A DNA stretch of 64,000 nucleotides, taken from contig NC_092872.1 of assembly GCF_028372415.1 (NCBI RefSeq), positions 389,320,853 to 389,384,852 on the forward strand, read 5' to 3'. Under the pieces are notes generated by a model. It had not been told where the DNA came from. It saw only the letters and a program-made list of their open reading frames with translations, and searched no databases. A program made the position numbers and the translations under genes. Positions 21,392 to 33,205 of the stretch are shown here, in pieces (position 1 is the stretch's first letter; the number at the start of each line of letters is the position of its first letter). The stretch is from Notamacropus eugenii (taxonomy: Eukaryota; Chordata; Mammalia; Diprotodontia; Macropodidae).

Positions 21392-24020
21392 TATCAATCA
21401 ATAGATATTTATTAGGTGCCCACTATGTGCCAGGCATTATACTAGATGCTGGGAGTATAAGTTTTAAGAATGAAATTATTCCTGAAGACAATTATTTTAC
21501 ACACTAATGGGGGTAGAAAATGAGTACAAATAAAAACATATATAACATAAATATAAAGTGAATACATACACGCACACAAAGTAGGTAAATACAAGGTAAT
21601 TTAGGAAGGAGGACACCAGCAGTTGGGAGAAATCAGAAAAAGACTTCAGGCAGAAGATGAGGCCTTATTTGCATTTTAAAGGACATTATGACATGAAAGT
21701 AGAGAATGTGTACATTCCACAGATGGGGGACAAACAGTACAAAGATGGAAAGATGGGAGATACAGTGCCATGAGTGAAGAGCTCAAGGAAAGTCAGTTTT
21801 GATACAATGTAGCAGATTGTATTCCAATGAGAATGGAAAGCTAGATTGGGGCCAGGTTGTGTATGGTCTTAAAAACTAAGCAGAGTATTTTTTCTTTAAG
21901 GAAATAGGAAGCCACCAAAGTTGGTTGAAGAGGGGAGTCACATCATCACATTTGTACTTAAAGAAAATTACTTTAGCAGCAATGTGTAGGATGGACCAGA
22001 GTACATACTTGAGTTATATACTTGATGGGAGACATTGAGATAACATTATAGTGATGTAGATGAAAGGTGATGAAAACCTGACTGATGACACTAGCTATGT
22101 GAGTGAAGAGAAGGGAATGGAAGTGAGAGGTGATTTCAAGATAGAAATGGCCAGGTTTGCCAGTTGATTGGATATGAGGGAGTATGGAGTCCAGATAAGA
22201 TCAAGAGTAAAAACCTGAAAATCTTGAACATTTCTCAGGTTTTAAAGCTAAAATAGATCTAATCAAAAGAGGAAAATAGGGAAACTACACTGTGTCACCA
22301 GTATTATTAAATGTTTTAGACCATTTAAAATAAATAGACAGTATAAAATGCCTGAGTATACCTGCCAAAATAGACACAGGAACTATATGGACATAAGAAT
22401 AAAACACTTTTTTATACAAATAAAGTCAAATCTAAATATTTGGAGTAATATTCATTATTCATGAATAGGTTAAGCCAATATAATTTTATGACAATTTTGC
22501 CTAACTAATCTATTTATTCAATGCCATCCCAATTAAATTACTAAAAAATTCATTTTACAGAATTAGAAAAATGATAACAAAGTTCATTTGGGAAAAAAAA
22601 GGTCTGGAGTTTCAAAGAGACCAGGAGAAAAAAAGATATAAAGGAAGGAAATTCAGCAATATCAGACTTTAAACTATATTATAAGGCAAAAGCATTGTCA
22701 AAATGTAAAATGGATAATTATGATTATAACTAAAAATTTCTTGTATAAATCAAACCAATGTATCCAAGAATAGAGAGAATTGGGGAAAAATTGGGGGAAA
22801 AACTTATAGCCAATCTCTCAGATAGGATATAATTGTGATAGAATATTGCTATAATATAGGAAATGAGCTAGTTACGATTTAGAAAAACACGGAAAGACTT
22901 GGACCTATGAAGGAAGATGTTAGCCACCTTTATAGAAAGAGATGACAAGTATAAATATGCATAGCATGGTCTTACATATATGTATATGAGTGTATATGTG
23001 TGCATATGCATATGTTTCTGGATACCTGAGTATATGTGAGGGGGTGTGTGTATGTGTGTGTGTAGCCTTTTTCAGGGGGTAGGGGAAAAGGAGAGAAAAA
23101 AGAAAATAAATACATGGCAGAGGACAAAATAAAACCCACAAGGAAGCAAAGAAAATCTGGGGAGCTTTGAAAACAACGTGTAGTATTTATTATATAGGTT
23201 TTCTTGAAATGGGAATTTATTATTTTATATTGAATTCTCTTTATGTTCTGTTGTGTACATGGAAATGGGCTTTTTTCTTTTTTTTCATTTTGTATTGAAG
23301 TTGAAAATGAATAAAAAATTTGCCAAAAAAAAATGTTTTTCAAGTATGAAAATGGTACCTTTTACAGAAATAGAAAAGTTTAGAAAAGGGGCAGGTTCAT
23401 AGACACACTAAGTATAAAAATATCTCTAGAACATCCAGTTTGAAACATCCAAGAAGCAAATTGGTGATCTGGGACTAAAGCATAAGGGAGAAACTGGAAC
23501 TGAATATAGAGATCTGTGAGTCATTTGCATAGAAATAATAGTTGAATTCATGATAGCTGATAAAGTTACCATGTGTAGAGGGGAAAGTGGGGAAAGACAA
23601 AGCTTTGGGGAACATACAAACAGAGGATATAATATAGATGATGAGCCAGCAAAGGAGAAGAAGGAGCTATCAGACAGATAAGAGGTGAACCAGAAGAAAG
23701 TACTGTCATAAAAACCTAGTGGGGAGAGAGAGTACTCTAGAGAGGGTGGTCAACAATGTCAAATAAAGCAGATGAGTAGAGAAATAATAGGACTGAGAAA
23801 AGGCCATCAGATTTGGTAATTACAAGACCACTAGTCTTTGCAGAGAGAAGTTTCAGTTGAGAGATGATACTGGAAACCAGATTGCAAAGAGTTGAGGAAA
23901 GAGTGAGAAGGGAAAAGGTGGAGGCAACAAGTAGATAGTTTTTTCTAGAATTTTGGCTTAGAGAGAATAGATATAAGATGATAGCTTGAGGAAATGGCAG
24001 GGTCTAGTGAAGGTTTTTTA
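21392..24020 (-). mobile_element. L2 LINE (3' end into RT region), split by an L1
   Basis: Begins with the reversed L2 terminus (ATTTATTAGGTGCCCACTAT, GTGCCAGGCATTATACTAG). It continues through GGGACAAACAGTACAAAG, AGATTGGGGCCAGGTTGTGT and GAAGAGGGGAGTCACATCA to about 22220. After the L1 it resumes at about 23340 with ATCCAGTTTGAAACATCC, GAGTCATTTGCATAGAAAT, GGGAACATACAAACAGAGG, GGTCAACAATGTCAAATAAA and GGCCATCAGATTTGGTAATT, the reversed RT coding region. About 1.5 kb of L2 in all. Confidence 0.8.
22225..23335 (+). mobile_element. L1, 5'-truncated (ORF2 RT-proximal part and 3'UTR) inside L2
   Basis: TATACCTGCCAAAATAGACA, CAGGAACTATATGGACATA, TTTATTCAATGCCATCCCAA and TACAGAATTAGAAAAATGAT are L1 ORF2 landmarks downstream of the RT active site. 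The copy ends in AATGAATAAAAAATTTGCC and A-rich sequence. Frames are broken. A TG/TA-rich run lies at about 22975-23065. Confidence 0.75.
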
Positions 24021-24194
24021 AGCATATTATCCACAAACAGGAGTACCTTGAGATTATCACCATCTACAAGGAAACCCTCTTTGATGTGAATATTTTGCCC
24101 TCAAGGGCATTTCATTGTAAAATAGGGAACAAGGCATATAAAGGAATACTATCCAGAGGAGTTTTGATTTAGGGAGTCACCAAAATGGTGAATT

Positions 24195-24745
24195 AATTCT
24201 TTGCTGTTGTTCAATTGTGTCTGACTGTTTGTGACTCAATGGACCACACTGTCCATGGAGCTTTCTTGGCAAAAATAGTGAAGGGATTTGCCATTTCCTT
24301 CTCTGGTGGATGAAGGTGATCAGGGTGAAGTGATTTGCCCAGGGTCACATTGTTGTGTTCGTCCTTCATTGCCGAAGAATACCACACCATCATAGAAATG
24401 ATGACATGACTTGCACTTGACTTTGTTTTGAGTGAGGGAGGGCTGTGCAGGTCACCAGCCTCACTTCTGCTCCAGAGCCATCTGAATCCTGTGACCAGAT
24501 ATTCATCAGGATGACTGGAGAAGGCCCAGGATGCACTGGGAGACCTTGGGCTCTTACCTATAAGTGTCTGAGGCTGGATATGAATTCAGGTCTCCCTGAT
24601 TCCAGGTCCCAAGCTGCCTTCTAAGCAAAAAGAGGTTAAATCACTTGCCCACAATCACATAGTTAGTGTCTAAGATAAGATTTGAACTTAGATCTTCTTG
24701 ACTCCAGGCCTACCTATCCCTGAATTGATCCATAGGGCACTCAAT
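24195..24745 (-). mobile_element. MAR1-type SINE split by an RTE-tailed SINE, plus a second SINE piece
   Basis: MAR1 tail and core in reverse (TGTTGTTCAATTGTGTCTGA, TGCCATTTCCTTCTCTGG, GATTTGCCCAGGGTCACAT) run to about 24350. The core resumes at about 24578 with AAGTGTCTGAGGCTGG. Another reversed SINE body (AATCACTTGCCCACAATCAC, TTTGAACTTAGATCTTC) lies at about 24630-24715. Confidence 0.7.
24351..24577 (-). mobile_element. RTE-tailed SINE nested in MAR1
   Basis: TTGTGTTCGTCCTTCATTGC, GATGACATGACTTGCACTTG, TTTGAGTGAGGGAGGGCTG, CACCAGCCTCACTTCTGCTC and CCAGGATGCACTGGGAGACC in order. Same family as 11417-11625. Confidence 0.7.
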
Positions 24746-24749
24746 TGAT

Positions 24750-26297
24750 ATATTCCTTTTCCAGAAGCAATTATAATATATATTGATTGGGTTACAGTGC
24801 CCATTGTACCTGGTTTGGCAGAGAAAATAGCAAAATATCTTGGTTGGATGGCTGACATGAAACATGGTCTGGTGGTCTACATCATAAGTAGATATAATGG
24901 GCTACATATAATGAGCTAGGTGGCTTTGAACTTACTCAGTTACCAATTAAGATTGCTCAGTTCCAGAAGAGCATTTCAAAACTGAGTGAATTAGAATGTG
25001 AACAGAATATAGTGGATTGACTGTCTCACTTTCTATCCACAAGGCTTAGCACAGTGCCTGGTACACAGTATGTGCTTATTCATTCTTTCATTCTGTTTCC
25101 AAACTCCTGGAAACCCATATTGTCCCTCCCTCTTTTCCTACATTCATCTATGAAAGAAGTTATTTAGGATTAAAAATTAATTAAGGTTAAAAACAGCTTT
25201 GGGCCTCCCTCATGGGTTTGTTAGGGAAAATTTTCATGAAAGGTTTCCAAATGACACCCTTTAAAAAAGGTCATCTACAAATTGGTGTATGTGAGATTCT
25301 CTTAGTGAGTCATCCACTGCTCAGAGTCAAAATAATGTAGCTGTCCCACTTTACCCCTTCAACCTTTCTAGAAACAAAACAATATCTTCTGTTTCTATAG
25401 CACTCACTACTTGTTTTCTCCTTTCAATTCTTGATCTCATTAATGTGGGTACTGCAATTTCCAATGCAAATCTTAACCTATCCATACTTCTTCATCCTTC
25501 ATGTTTCCTGCCCAGTTTTTCCATAAAACTTCCAGAGAAGAGCTTCCCAAGGTACTGAAAACCTTTTTGGTCCTTTTAATAGTCATGCATAACAGTGAAG
25601 CCCTCAGGCTATCTGTCAGCATATACATCTTGGCCTATATCAAATTTGGGGAAAATGTACAACATTTTCAGTAACCCCAAGCTGCAACCTGCCACAAAAA
25701 CCCATCTCCTTAACAACAAAATATGTTACCAGCAATGCTAAATCATCGTAAATCATGGAACACCACAAACTAAGAAAACCAAAAATATTTTGATAAGTAG
25801 AAAGCTTATTTATGATCTCTCAGTGTTCTTATCAAAATATTTTCATATCCATTATCTCATTTGATTCTTGTAGTATCCCTTTAAGAAAGGTGGAATGGGT
25901 ATTATCCTTATTTGGAACTGTGATACTTTGAAAGTGTACCTGTTTGAGAGAAAAGGCTGGAGTTCAGAAAAATTAAGTGGCTCAGTTATGCCTACATTTA
26001 CCACTCCACCATACGGACCCACTTTGGATCATCTCTTCCCGCCTTCCCACATCAGAATTCAATGTGGGAAACTCCATTGTAAGGAAACAGTGGATATCTT
26101 GAGGGCTAGTAATTTGTGAAAATGAAAATCTTTCCCTCTGATAATTTGCCCAGGTCCACCTGAGAGACAGGAGAGCTATGAGCAGTAGCCAGAACCAAAG
26201 TCATCCCCAGGGAAGAGTAAGTCCATTCACTCCTCTAGAATGGGGCCTGTAGTATTGTGTGCTTTCTACTACTTAACTCTAACTTACTTAACCATTA
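24750..26297. other. Spacer with short repeat relics only
   Basis: An L2 + strand terminus at about 25028-25080 (GCTTAGCACAGTGCCTGGTA) and a reversed MIR piece at about 25845-25905. The rest is unassigned. The frame at 25895-26119 has no recognisable domain. Confidence 0.4.
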
Positions 26298-26311
26298 ATA
26301 TCAGCCTAAAA

Positions 26312-27040
26312 TCACAAAACAAAACCAAAAGAATGAAAAAATGGAAGATAATGTGAAATATCTCATTGGAAAAATAACTGACCTGGAAAATAGATCCAAC
26401 AGAGACAATTTAAAAATTATGGGACTACCTGAAAGCCATGATCAAAAAAAGAGCCTAGACATCATCTTTCATGAAATTATCAAGGAAAACTGCCCTGAGA
26501 TTCTAGAACCGGAGGGCAAAATAAGTATTCAAGGAATCCACCTATCACCGCCTGAAAGAGATCCAAAAAGAGAAACTCCTAGGAACATTGTGGTCAAATT
26601 CCAGAGTTCCCTGGTCAAGGAGAAAATATTGCAAGCAGCTAGAAAGAAACAATTCAAGTATTGTGGGAATACAATCAGGATAACACAAGATCTAGCAGCT
26701 TCTACATTAAGGGATCGAAGGGCATGGAATAGGATATTCCAAAAGTCAAAGGAACTAGGACTAAAACCAAGAATCACCTACTCAGCAAAACTGAGTATAA
26801 TACTTCAGGGGAAAAAAAAGGTCTTTCAGTAAAATCGAGGACTTTCAAGCATTCTTGATGAAAAGACCAGAGCTGAAAAGAAAATTTGACTTTCAAACAC
26901 GAGAATAAAGAGAAGCATGAAAAGGTAAACAGCAAAGAGAAATCATAAGGGACTTACTAAAGTTGAACTGTTTACATTCCTACATGGAAACACAATATTT
27001 GTAACTCTTGAAACTTTTCAGTATCTAGGTAGTTGGTGGG

Positions 27041-27090
<50 letters not shown>

Positions 27091-27927
27091 GCACGGAGTG
27101 AATCGAATAGGATGGGATCATATCTTTAAAAAATGAACTTAAGGGGTGAGAGAGAAATATATTGGGAGGAGAAAGGGAGAAATGGAATGGGGCAAATTAT
27201 CTCATAAAAGAGGTGAGCACAAGACTTTTTAGTGGAGGGAAAAAGAGGAGAGGTGAGAGAAAAGCATGATTTACTCTCATCACATTCCACTAAAGGAAGG
27301 AATAAAATGCACACTCATTTTAGTATGAAAACCTATCTTACAATACAAGACAGTGGGAGAGAAGGGGATAAGCAGGGTGGGGGGATGATGGAAGGGAGGG
27401 CAATGGAAAGAGGGAGCAATTTGAAGTCAACACTCTTGGGGAGGGACAGGATCAAAAGAGAGAATAGAAGCAATGGGGGGCAGGATAGGACAGAGGGAAA
27501 TATAGTTAGTCTTACACAACACGACTATTATGGAAGTCATTTGCAAAACTGCACAGATATGGCCTATATTGAATTGCTTGCCTTCCAAAGGGAATGGGTG
27601 GGGAGGGAGGGATGAAGAGAAGTTGGAACTCAAAGTTTTAGGAACAACTGTCGAGTTCTGTTCTTGCTACTAGGAAATAAGAAATACAGGTAATGGTGTA
27701 TAGAAAATTATCTGGCCCTACAGGACAAAAGAGAAGATGGGAACAAGGGAAGGGAGGGATGATAGAAGAGAGGGCAGATTGGTGATAGGGGCAGTTAGAA
27801 TGCTTGGTGTTTTGGGGTGGGGGAAGGGACAAATGGGGAGAAAATTTGGAACCCTAAATTTTGTGAAAATGAATGTTAAAAGTTAAATTAATTAATTAAT
27901 TTTTTTAAAAAAGAACGTTAAAAAAAT
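26312..27927 (+). mobile_element. ORF1-only L1-like element (HAL1-like), 5'-truncated copy 1
   Basis: A 163-codon open frame (26341-26832) encodes the RRM and C-terminal domains of an L1 ORF1 protein: RDNLKIMGLPES, HEIIKENCP, PRNIVVKFQSSLVKEKILQA, RITQDLAASTLRDRRAWN and LGLKPRITYSAK. Only about 1 kb of non-coding 3' sequence and an A/T-rich tail follow it, with no ORF2. A 14-bp target-site duplication ATATCAGCCTAAAA flanks it (26298-26311 and 27928-27941), so the missing ORF2 is not a truncation at the 3' side. ORF1 proteins bind RNA as trimers. Here the coiled-coil part is lost by 5' truncation. Confidence 0.85.
27044..27088. repeat. (AC)n microsatellite
   Basis: About 22 AC units inside the 3' region of copy 1. 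The same place in copy 2 (about 35762) has only a TACATATAGACAGAGGCACA relic. Confidence 0.9.
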
Positions 27928-28082
27928 ATATCAGCCTAAAAGAAACTTTAATATTCTCCCTGAAGGGTAAAAGAAGATGAAAAAAGAATGGGAGTGGGAG
28001 ACAGGTCAGTAAGAGACAGTAGGAAAACACAGCCTCCTACCTGCTTTGTCTTGACAATGAGAATCAGTTCTGATCATCAACT

Positions 28083-28330
28083 AATCAATCAACAAGCATT
28101 TATTAAACACACACTATGTGCCAGGTATTGTGCTGGGTAGGTATTAGGAATACAAAAACAAACATGAAATAGTCCCTGACTTCAAGGATACTGGTAAAGA
28201 AAAAAAATGTACATATAAATATACACAAAATCTGCACAAAATAAATACAAGGAATTGGGGAGAAAGGGGAAAGGATGCACTAGCATCTGACAGCATTAGA
28301 GCAGTTCTAGACCTTGGAGGATCAGTGTCA
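28083..28330 (-). mobile_element. L2 3' end
   Basis: AACAAGCATTTATTAAACAC, CACTATGTGCCAGGTATTGT and AGTCCCTGACTTCAAGGA in reversed order of the L2 terminus. Confidence 0.65.
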
Positions 28331-28334
28331 GGTC

Positions 28335-29325
28335 ACTTTTCACACCAAGGGTAGAGCCACATTCCTCCCAACACATTAAGGAGGGGAACAGGGTTCTGAC
28401 ATAGAAAAAGACACCATGGGCCAATTGGACTCAGTTCATATCTTAGGAAGACATACTATCTGTCATAGCTGCATACTAAAAACAGGAGTTTGAAATGGAA
28501 AATTGAGGTGAAAGAAGATTAGAAAAAGCTGCTAAGACTTTTTCCGTATTCTGATAGCAGGTATGTGAAGAGTCTGCCATGTTAAAAGAGTTGAAGCTTA
28601 AGTTTCTGGGATCTAAGCTGAGAGAGATAGTGGTTACTATATGCTCTCTCATGGAGAAGAGGTAGGATGTCATGTAAGGACTCTGGCTGAAGTCAGAAGT
28701 GAATGCAGAGAGAATCACCATGACTTCAATGGACCCATGATAGGCACTGCGGAGCAGCAGCCATGGGATAGTGGAGCATTTCCTCAGATGGAGCAAAGCC
28801 CTTAATGGACTGACCACACACCACATCCACATATCTCCAGAGGTTACGTACCTAGTGGACACAAAATCTAATCAGACTAGGTGGGAAATAGCACCAGTAG
28901 GACCAGTAGTATGGCATCAATCAAAAGACACCAATCCAGCAGCATCAATAGCATGAGTTGCCCCTCCACATATATCCCTAGTCTATGTATGTTCCCTACA
29001 TGTGTGGTTCTCTACATGTGTTTCCTAGGTATGTCCATTTATCCCAGGGATGTTGTGTGGGGGTTTTTTTGGGAGGGGAGGAAAAGAGGATGCCCCAGAT
29101 TTATGGGGAAATATTCCATTGTCACATTTCTTAGTATGATATTTTACTAAAAGAATTAAGCAATTTACCAAATATGATCTAGTATATTCTTTCCCTTCTG
29201 TTCAATTCTGGACCCAACTCAGTATCCATTTGCAGTGTTATCCAAGATAGGTAGATAGATAAGACAGACTGATATATTATATATGATATAGATATAATGA
29301 ATGGGTACTATGGAATAATTATTCA
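28335..29325. other. Unassigned kilobase
   Basis: Contains overlapping frames 28476-28862 (minus, 128 codons) and 28771-28956 (plus). Neither gives a domain or family I recognise, and no splice or poly(A) context supports a gene. It may be an old element or retrocopy. Confidence 0.3.
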
Positions 29326-29329
29326 TCTA

Positions 29330-29770
29330 GTTATCTGTCATATTCTGGACAACAGATATTCTTTATGCACTTGGTTTTTCCTATGTGAATAGTCAAGTCA
29401 AACTTTTGGAATGGTTATGGGTCTCATATACCAGAAGTGCTGCAATATTCCAGGACTTGGGGTAATCAGGACGATATCATATACAGACGAAAGCATCTGG
29501 AGAACATCACCGTTAATCAAAATCCCTCTTCAACTTAGATTTTATTCTGGATCTTTGACATGAAAGCAGAAAATATCTGTGGTGAATATACATCTCTGTT
29601 TTATATATCAACTGAGGCATGGCTCACCAGGGAGTGATTGAACAAGACTATCTCTATTGTCTTATTTTTCAAAGAATTTTACATGACTCTTACAAATGCA
29701 CAAAAGATATCCTGTTGAAGGAGAGCTTTTAAGGTAATAATCTGCCCTACAGAAGCAATGAGCACAAACT
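29330..29770 (-). mobile_element. Possible RTE-type reverse transcriptase relic
   Basis: The minus strand near 29470-29510 translates to INGDVLQMLSSVYDIVLITPSP, resembling the RTE-clade segment around the FADDIVLIT active-site motif with the first aspartate region changed. Frames around it are broken. Assignment is tentative. Confidence 0.3.
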
Positions 29771-29774
29771 TCCC

Positions 29775-30405
29775 CCTGAAACAAAAGTCTACCTTTTAAA
29801 AATCAATATTCTGCCAGGGTGGTTGTACAGCTGAGTCACGAAACACTACAGGCTCTAAAGAATGGAAAGTGAGTATCACCCAAAAGGTAAGAGAAATGTG
29901 ACTAGACTGCACCATCTTACAAATAAGAAATCACAGTAGAAAGTTAGAGTATGGGACAATAGCCAATAAATGCATGTAAAAAAGGAACTAGTTATGTGGT
30001 GAGCGTGAGAGATATCCAATGACCAGTCTATGGGTTTGTTTCCTCTCAATGTCAGGAGAAATCAAAGAAAGCTACCACCACATTGTATTATTGATATTAA
30101 TTAATGAAAACACTGATACATTTGAGTGGTGAGTTATTTCATGAAATTTATATTAATTGTGTCCTCTGGTGGTTTACTAAAAGTAAACCTACTCCCACTT
30201 ATCAGAGGGAGCTTGTGGGCCGAAGTTTTTGAAAGAATGTAGATTCATAATGTACCTTAATCCTACGGTAGGCAGCCTGTCTAGGGGCAACACAGATATG
30301 AATTTAGGGGATGCTCCCAGGGTTACATACAGGATGCTTATCCTGATAGCTCCTCACCCAAATGTGACTTTTAGTCATCAGCATGACCTGTACAAAACAG
30401 TGTGA
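29775..30405. other. Spacer with no recognised element
   Basis: No landmark or credible frame. Confidence 0.3.
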
Positions 30406-30439
30406 TATGGTAGAAATAGAACAGGATTTGAAATCAGAG

Positions 30440-30700
30440 TCAAGTCACCAAACATTTAGTAAACATATCAGGCACTGTGATGAGTGATGGGAATAGAAAT
30501 ATAAGCCAAAAGAAATATAGTTTCTGTCCCCAAAAAACTCGTATTCTAATAGAGAAAGACAACCTAGAAAGGAGAGGTGAAAAGTAGAGGGTGGGGTGTG
30601 AGGAAAGGAGGAGAAGGTTGGGGGCAGGAAAGGAAGATGGTGAATTCTGGAGAGTCATAAACAGAGGCTAAAGAGGAATGCAGGATGGTTGACCTGGGCA
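30440..30700 (-). mobile_element. L2 3' end
   Basis: AACATTTAGTAAACATATCA, GGCACTGTGATGAGTGATGG and CCCCAAAAAACTCGTATTCT in reversed L2 order. Diverged. Confidence 0.45.
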
Positions 30701-30784
30701 TCTCCTCAAAATGAGAGTTCTGAGAGGAATTCACCAATGGAAGGAAGAGATGGGAGGATCTTCTGGGGGCAAAGACAGTTGAGG

Positions 30785-30965
30785 CATGGTGGCCAACTCC
30801 AGGGAATCCAAAAGATCTGAGCTTGAATACAGTTCTGCTACTTGTTCCCTGCATGATCTTGGGCAAGTCACTTAGCCCTCATAAGCCTTGGTTTCTTCAT
30901 CTGTAAAGGGATAAAATGAGATTAGATGATCTCTAAGGTCCCTTCCATCTCTACAGTCCTACATC
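30785..30965 (+). mobile_element. MIR/THER-type SINE
   Basis: TGATCTTGGGCAAGTCACTT, GGTTTCTTCATCTGTAAAGG and TTAGATGATCTCTAAGGTCC then CTTCCATCTCTACAG. Confidence 0.75.
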
Positions 30966-30969
30966 TTTA

Positions 30970-31625
30970 TTTCAGCCTGCCTTAAAGCATTACTGTTGTC
31001 TCAGAGGGCACCAGAAAAGGCAGGCAGCGGTTCTGTGTCCTTTTCACTTCCAGATTATTCACATGAAGTCTCTACTTTCTCAGAGGAAGATTCCAGAACA
31101 GTGGGTGACAAGTGATATGGTTGCTTTTTTTTAATCACTCAATACTCATCTCCAAAAATCAAACAGTAGTGGCAGGTGTTTTTATGTCTTTTAAATCCCT
31201 AAGAGAGGTTTCCATTTCTTCCTTTGCACCTTTTTCTTCTTTCCTCTTTTGGCAACTGGTACTTTCAAACCGTGGCCTTTTCAAGACAGGGAGGAAAAGG
31301 TTCACTGCCAGCCCCACCAGTGTGCAAAATGGAAGGAAGGGGCTGAATAACCATGGTGTAGTAAGGACTGGAAAGTGTGCATAAAAAATAACCTACTTCC
31401 ATGCTGTGCTAGTAGCTGACTCTCTTCTGATCTTCCTTCCCCTCCCTGAGTGGGGACATCTTTCTTCCTTACGTGCTGAAACTTGTAAACACTTCTTTAG
31501 ACACTGCAGTGTCTATAAACCTTTCCAACCGCCTCCTTTCCAAAGAAGGTGTAAGGACAGATGAGTTGGACCAAGAATTCAGAGGTACAATGATGCCATC
31601 TGCTGGATGTCTTTCAATTTGAATG
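30970..31625. other. Spacer with no recognised element
   Basis: Nothing identified. The 31112-31384 frame has no domain. Confidence 0.3.
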
Positions 31626-31629
31626 CAAA

Positions 31630-31850
31630 GTCACAGATTATAGGATTTAAACACATTCAGAAATCTAATCCTGCCTCCCCATTTTATAGTCCCAGAGAAA
31701 AGAAATGACTTGCCTAATATACAGATAATAAGTAAGAAAAACAGTAATTGAAAAGAATTAAACTTGGCTTCTCTGACTCCAAAACTAGGGTTCTCTCCAC
31801 CATACCACAATGTCCTCTGCTTATCTGAAGCCACTGATATGTTTGGGGAC
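31630..31850 (-). mobile_element. MIR-type SINE, diverged
   Basis: CCCATTTTATAGTCCCAGAG, AATGACTTGCCTAATATACA and CTTCTCTGACTCCAAAAC in reversed MIR order. Confidence 0.5.
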
Positions 31851-32149
31851 CTATGAATTGGTGGGCCACACTACCAGTTCACCTGCGTTCTGATTCAGAT
31901 CCCCATTTCCCACAAGGTCTTTTCAACATCCACAGCATCTTCTGCCAAAAAAAAAAAAAAACAGGGAAAGAAAGCTAATAATAAATGCATGCTGAAGTGA
32001 ATGGTTAAGTGACCAATACAACAAGATATATCATCTGGGGCTCAGTAGAAAGAACTGAAGATGGTTAGAGAAGAGGAGGAAAGACTTGAGGATGGGAGGA
32101 CAGAAGTAGACGTGATTACTGTCTTCTAACATATAAAAGTCTGTCTTGT

Positions 32150-32373
32150 ATTACAGCAGTGACAAATTCAAATGAAATGGGGACCACTACACAAAAGAAT
32201 CCCTTGTGGTACATACCAACTCAGAAAACCACATATGAACATTATCTGTGTTCTATTATGTTTTTATTTATTTTATTAAATATTTCCTAATTACTGCACA
32301 TTTTAACCTGGACAGGCCACACTAGTGGTTACACTTTGCAACAATGGGCTATGTATTTGACATCTCTGATGTA
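32150..32373. mobile_element. Marsupial MITE-like repeat
   Basis: ACAGCAGTGACAAATTCAAA through AAACCACATATGAACATTAT, AACCTGGACAGGCCACAC and TATTTGACATCTCTGATG. I recall this as a recurrent marsupial interspersed repeat, probably hAT-derived; not confirmed. Confidence 0.35.
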
Positions 32374-32374
32374 G

Positions 32375-33205
32375 TAGAAGTAGACATGTTCTGTTTGTCT
32401 TTTTATCTTGAACAAACGACTTGCTTTCTCACTCCTCTCTTCTGGCCCTTACTGAAACCTGGGTGTCTCCTGAAGATACCAATTCTCTTGCAACTCTTTC
32501 CAGTACTGACTACATTTTTCTTTCATACTTCCCAACTCAACAGTTGTAGAGAAGGATTTGAGGTGTTCCTTGTTCCCCACTGCCACTTCCAGACACTTTC
32601 TCTACCACCATCACTAAATAATCTCTCCTTGTTTGAGGTTCAAGCTATCAAATTTATCACCCAATCCAGATCCATGTGGCCTTTATCTACCATCCTCTAG
32701 GACATTCCCTTTCCTTCTACAATAGGTTCAATATCTTCTCTCCTCTCCACCTCCTGCCCTCATACTAAGGGATTTGAATATAAATACTCATACCCTCTTA
32801 AGTACTCTAAATTCCCAATTATTCAGTCTACTCAATTCCCATGACCTTGCTGTGCCTTCCACAAGATACTCTATCTCCAGAGTTGAGGTATATTCACGAC
32901 TATCCCCCAAGCCTGGAATACTTTTCCCTCCTCATCACTACTTCCTGGCCTCCCTGGTGTCCTTCAAGTCTCAGTAAAAATCTCATTTTCTATGATCTTT
33001 ATCTTTGCTGATACCCTGTAAACTTGTGCTTTCCTTCTGTTCATTATCTCTTATTTATCCTGTATTTACTTTGTTTGTGCAAGATTGGTTTCACATTATA
33101 TTTCCCATTAAACTGTGAACTCCATGAGAGCAAAGACTATTCCTTGCCTTTTCTTATGTTCCCAAAACTTAGTTCAATGTCTGGCATAGAGTGAGTCCTT
33201 AATAA
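32375..33205 (+). mobile_element. L2 LINE, endonuclease region joined to 3' end
   Basis: CTTACTGAAACCTGGGTGTC and CCACTGCCACTTCCAGACAC (about 32450-32600) are L2 endonuclease-domain landmarks. From about 32890, AGCCTGGAATACTTTTCCCT, TTCAAGTCTCAGTAAAAATC and the terminus GTCTGGCATAGAGTGAGTCC then TTAATAAAT are L2 3' sequence. The RT domain between them is missing. Confidence 0.7.

Noticed and set aside
26529-26777. Minus-strand 82-codon frame
   Set aside because: Shadow of the ORF1 frame on the other strand.
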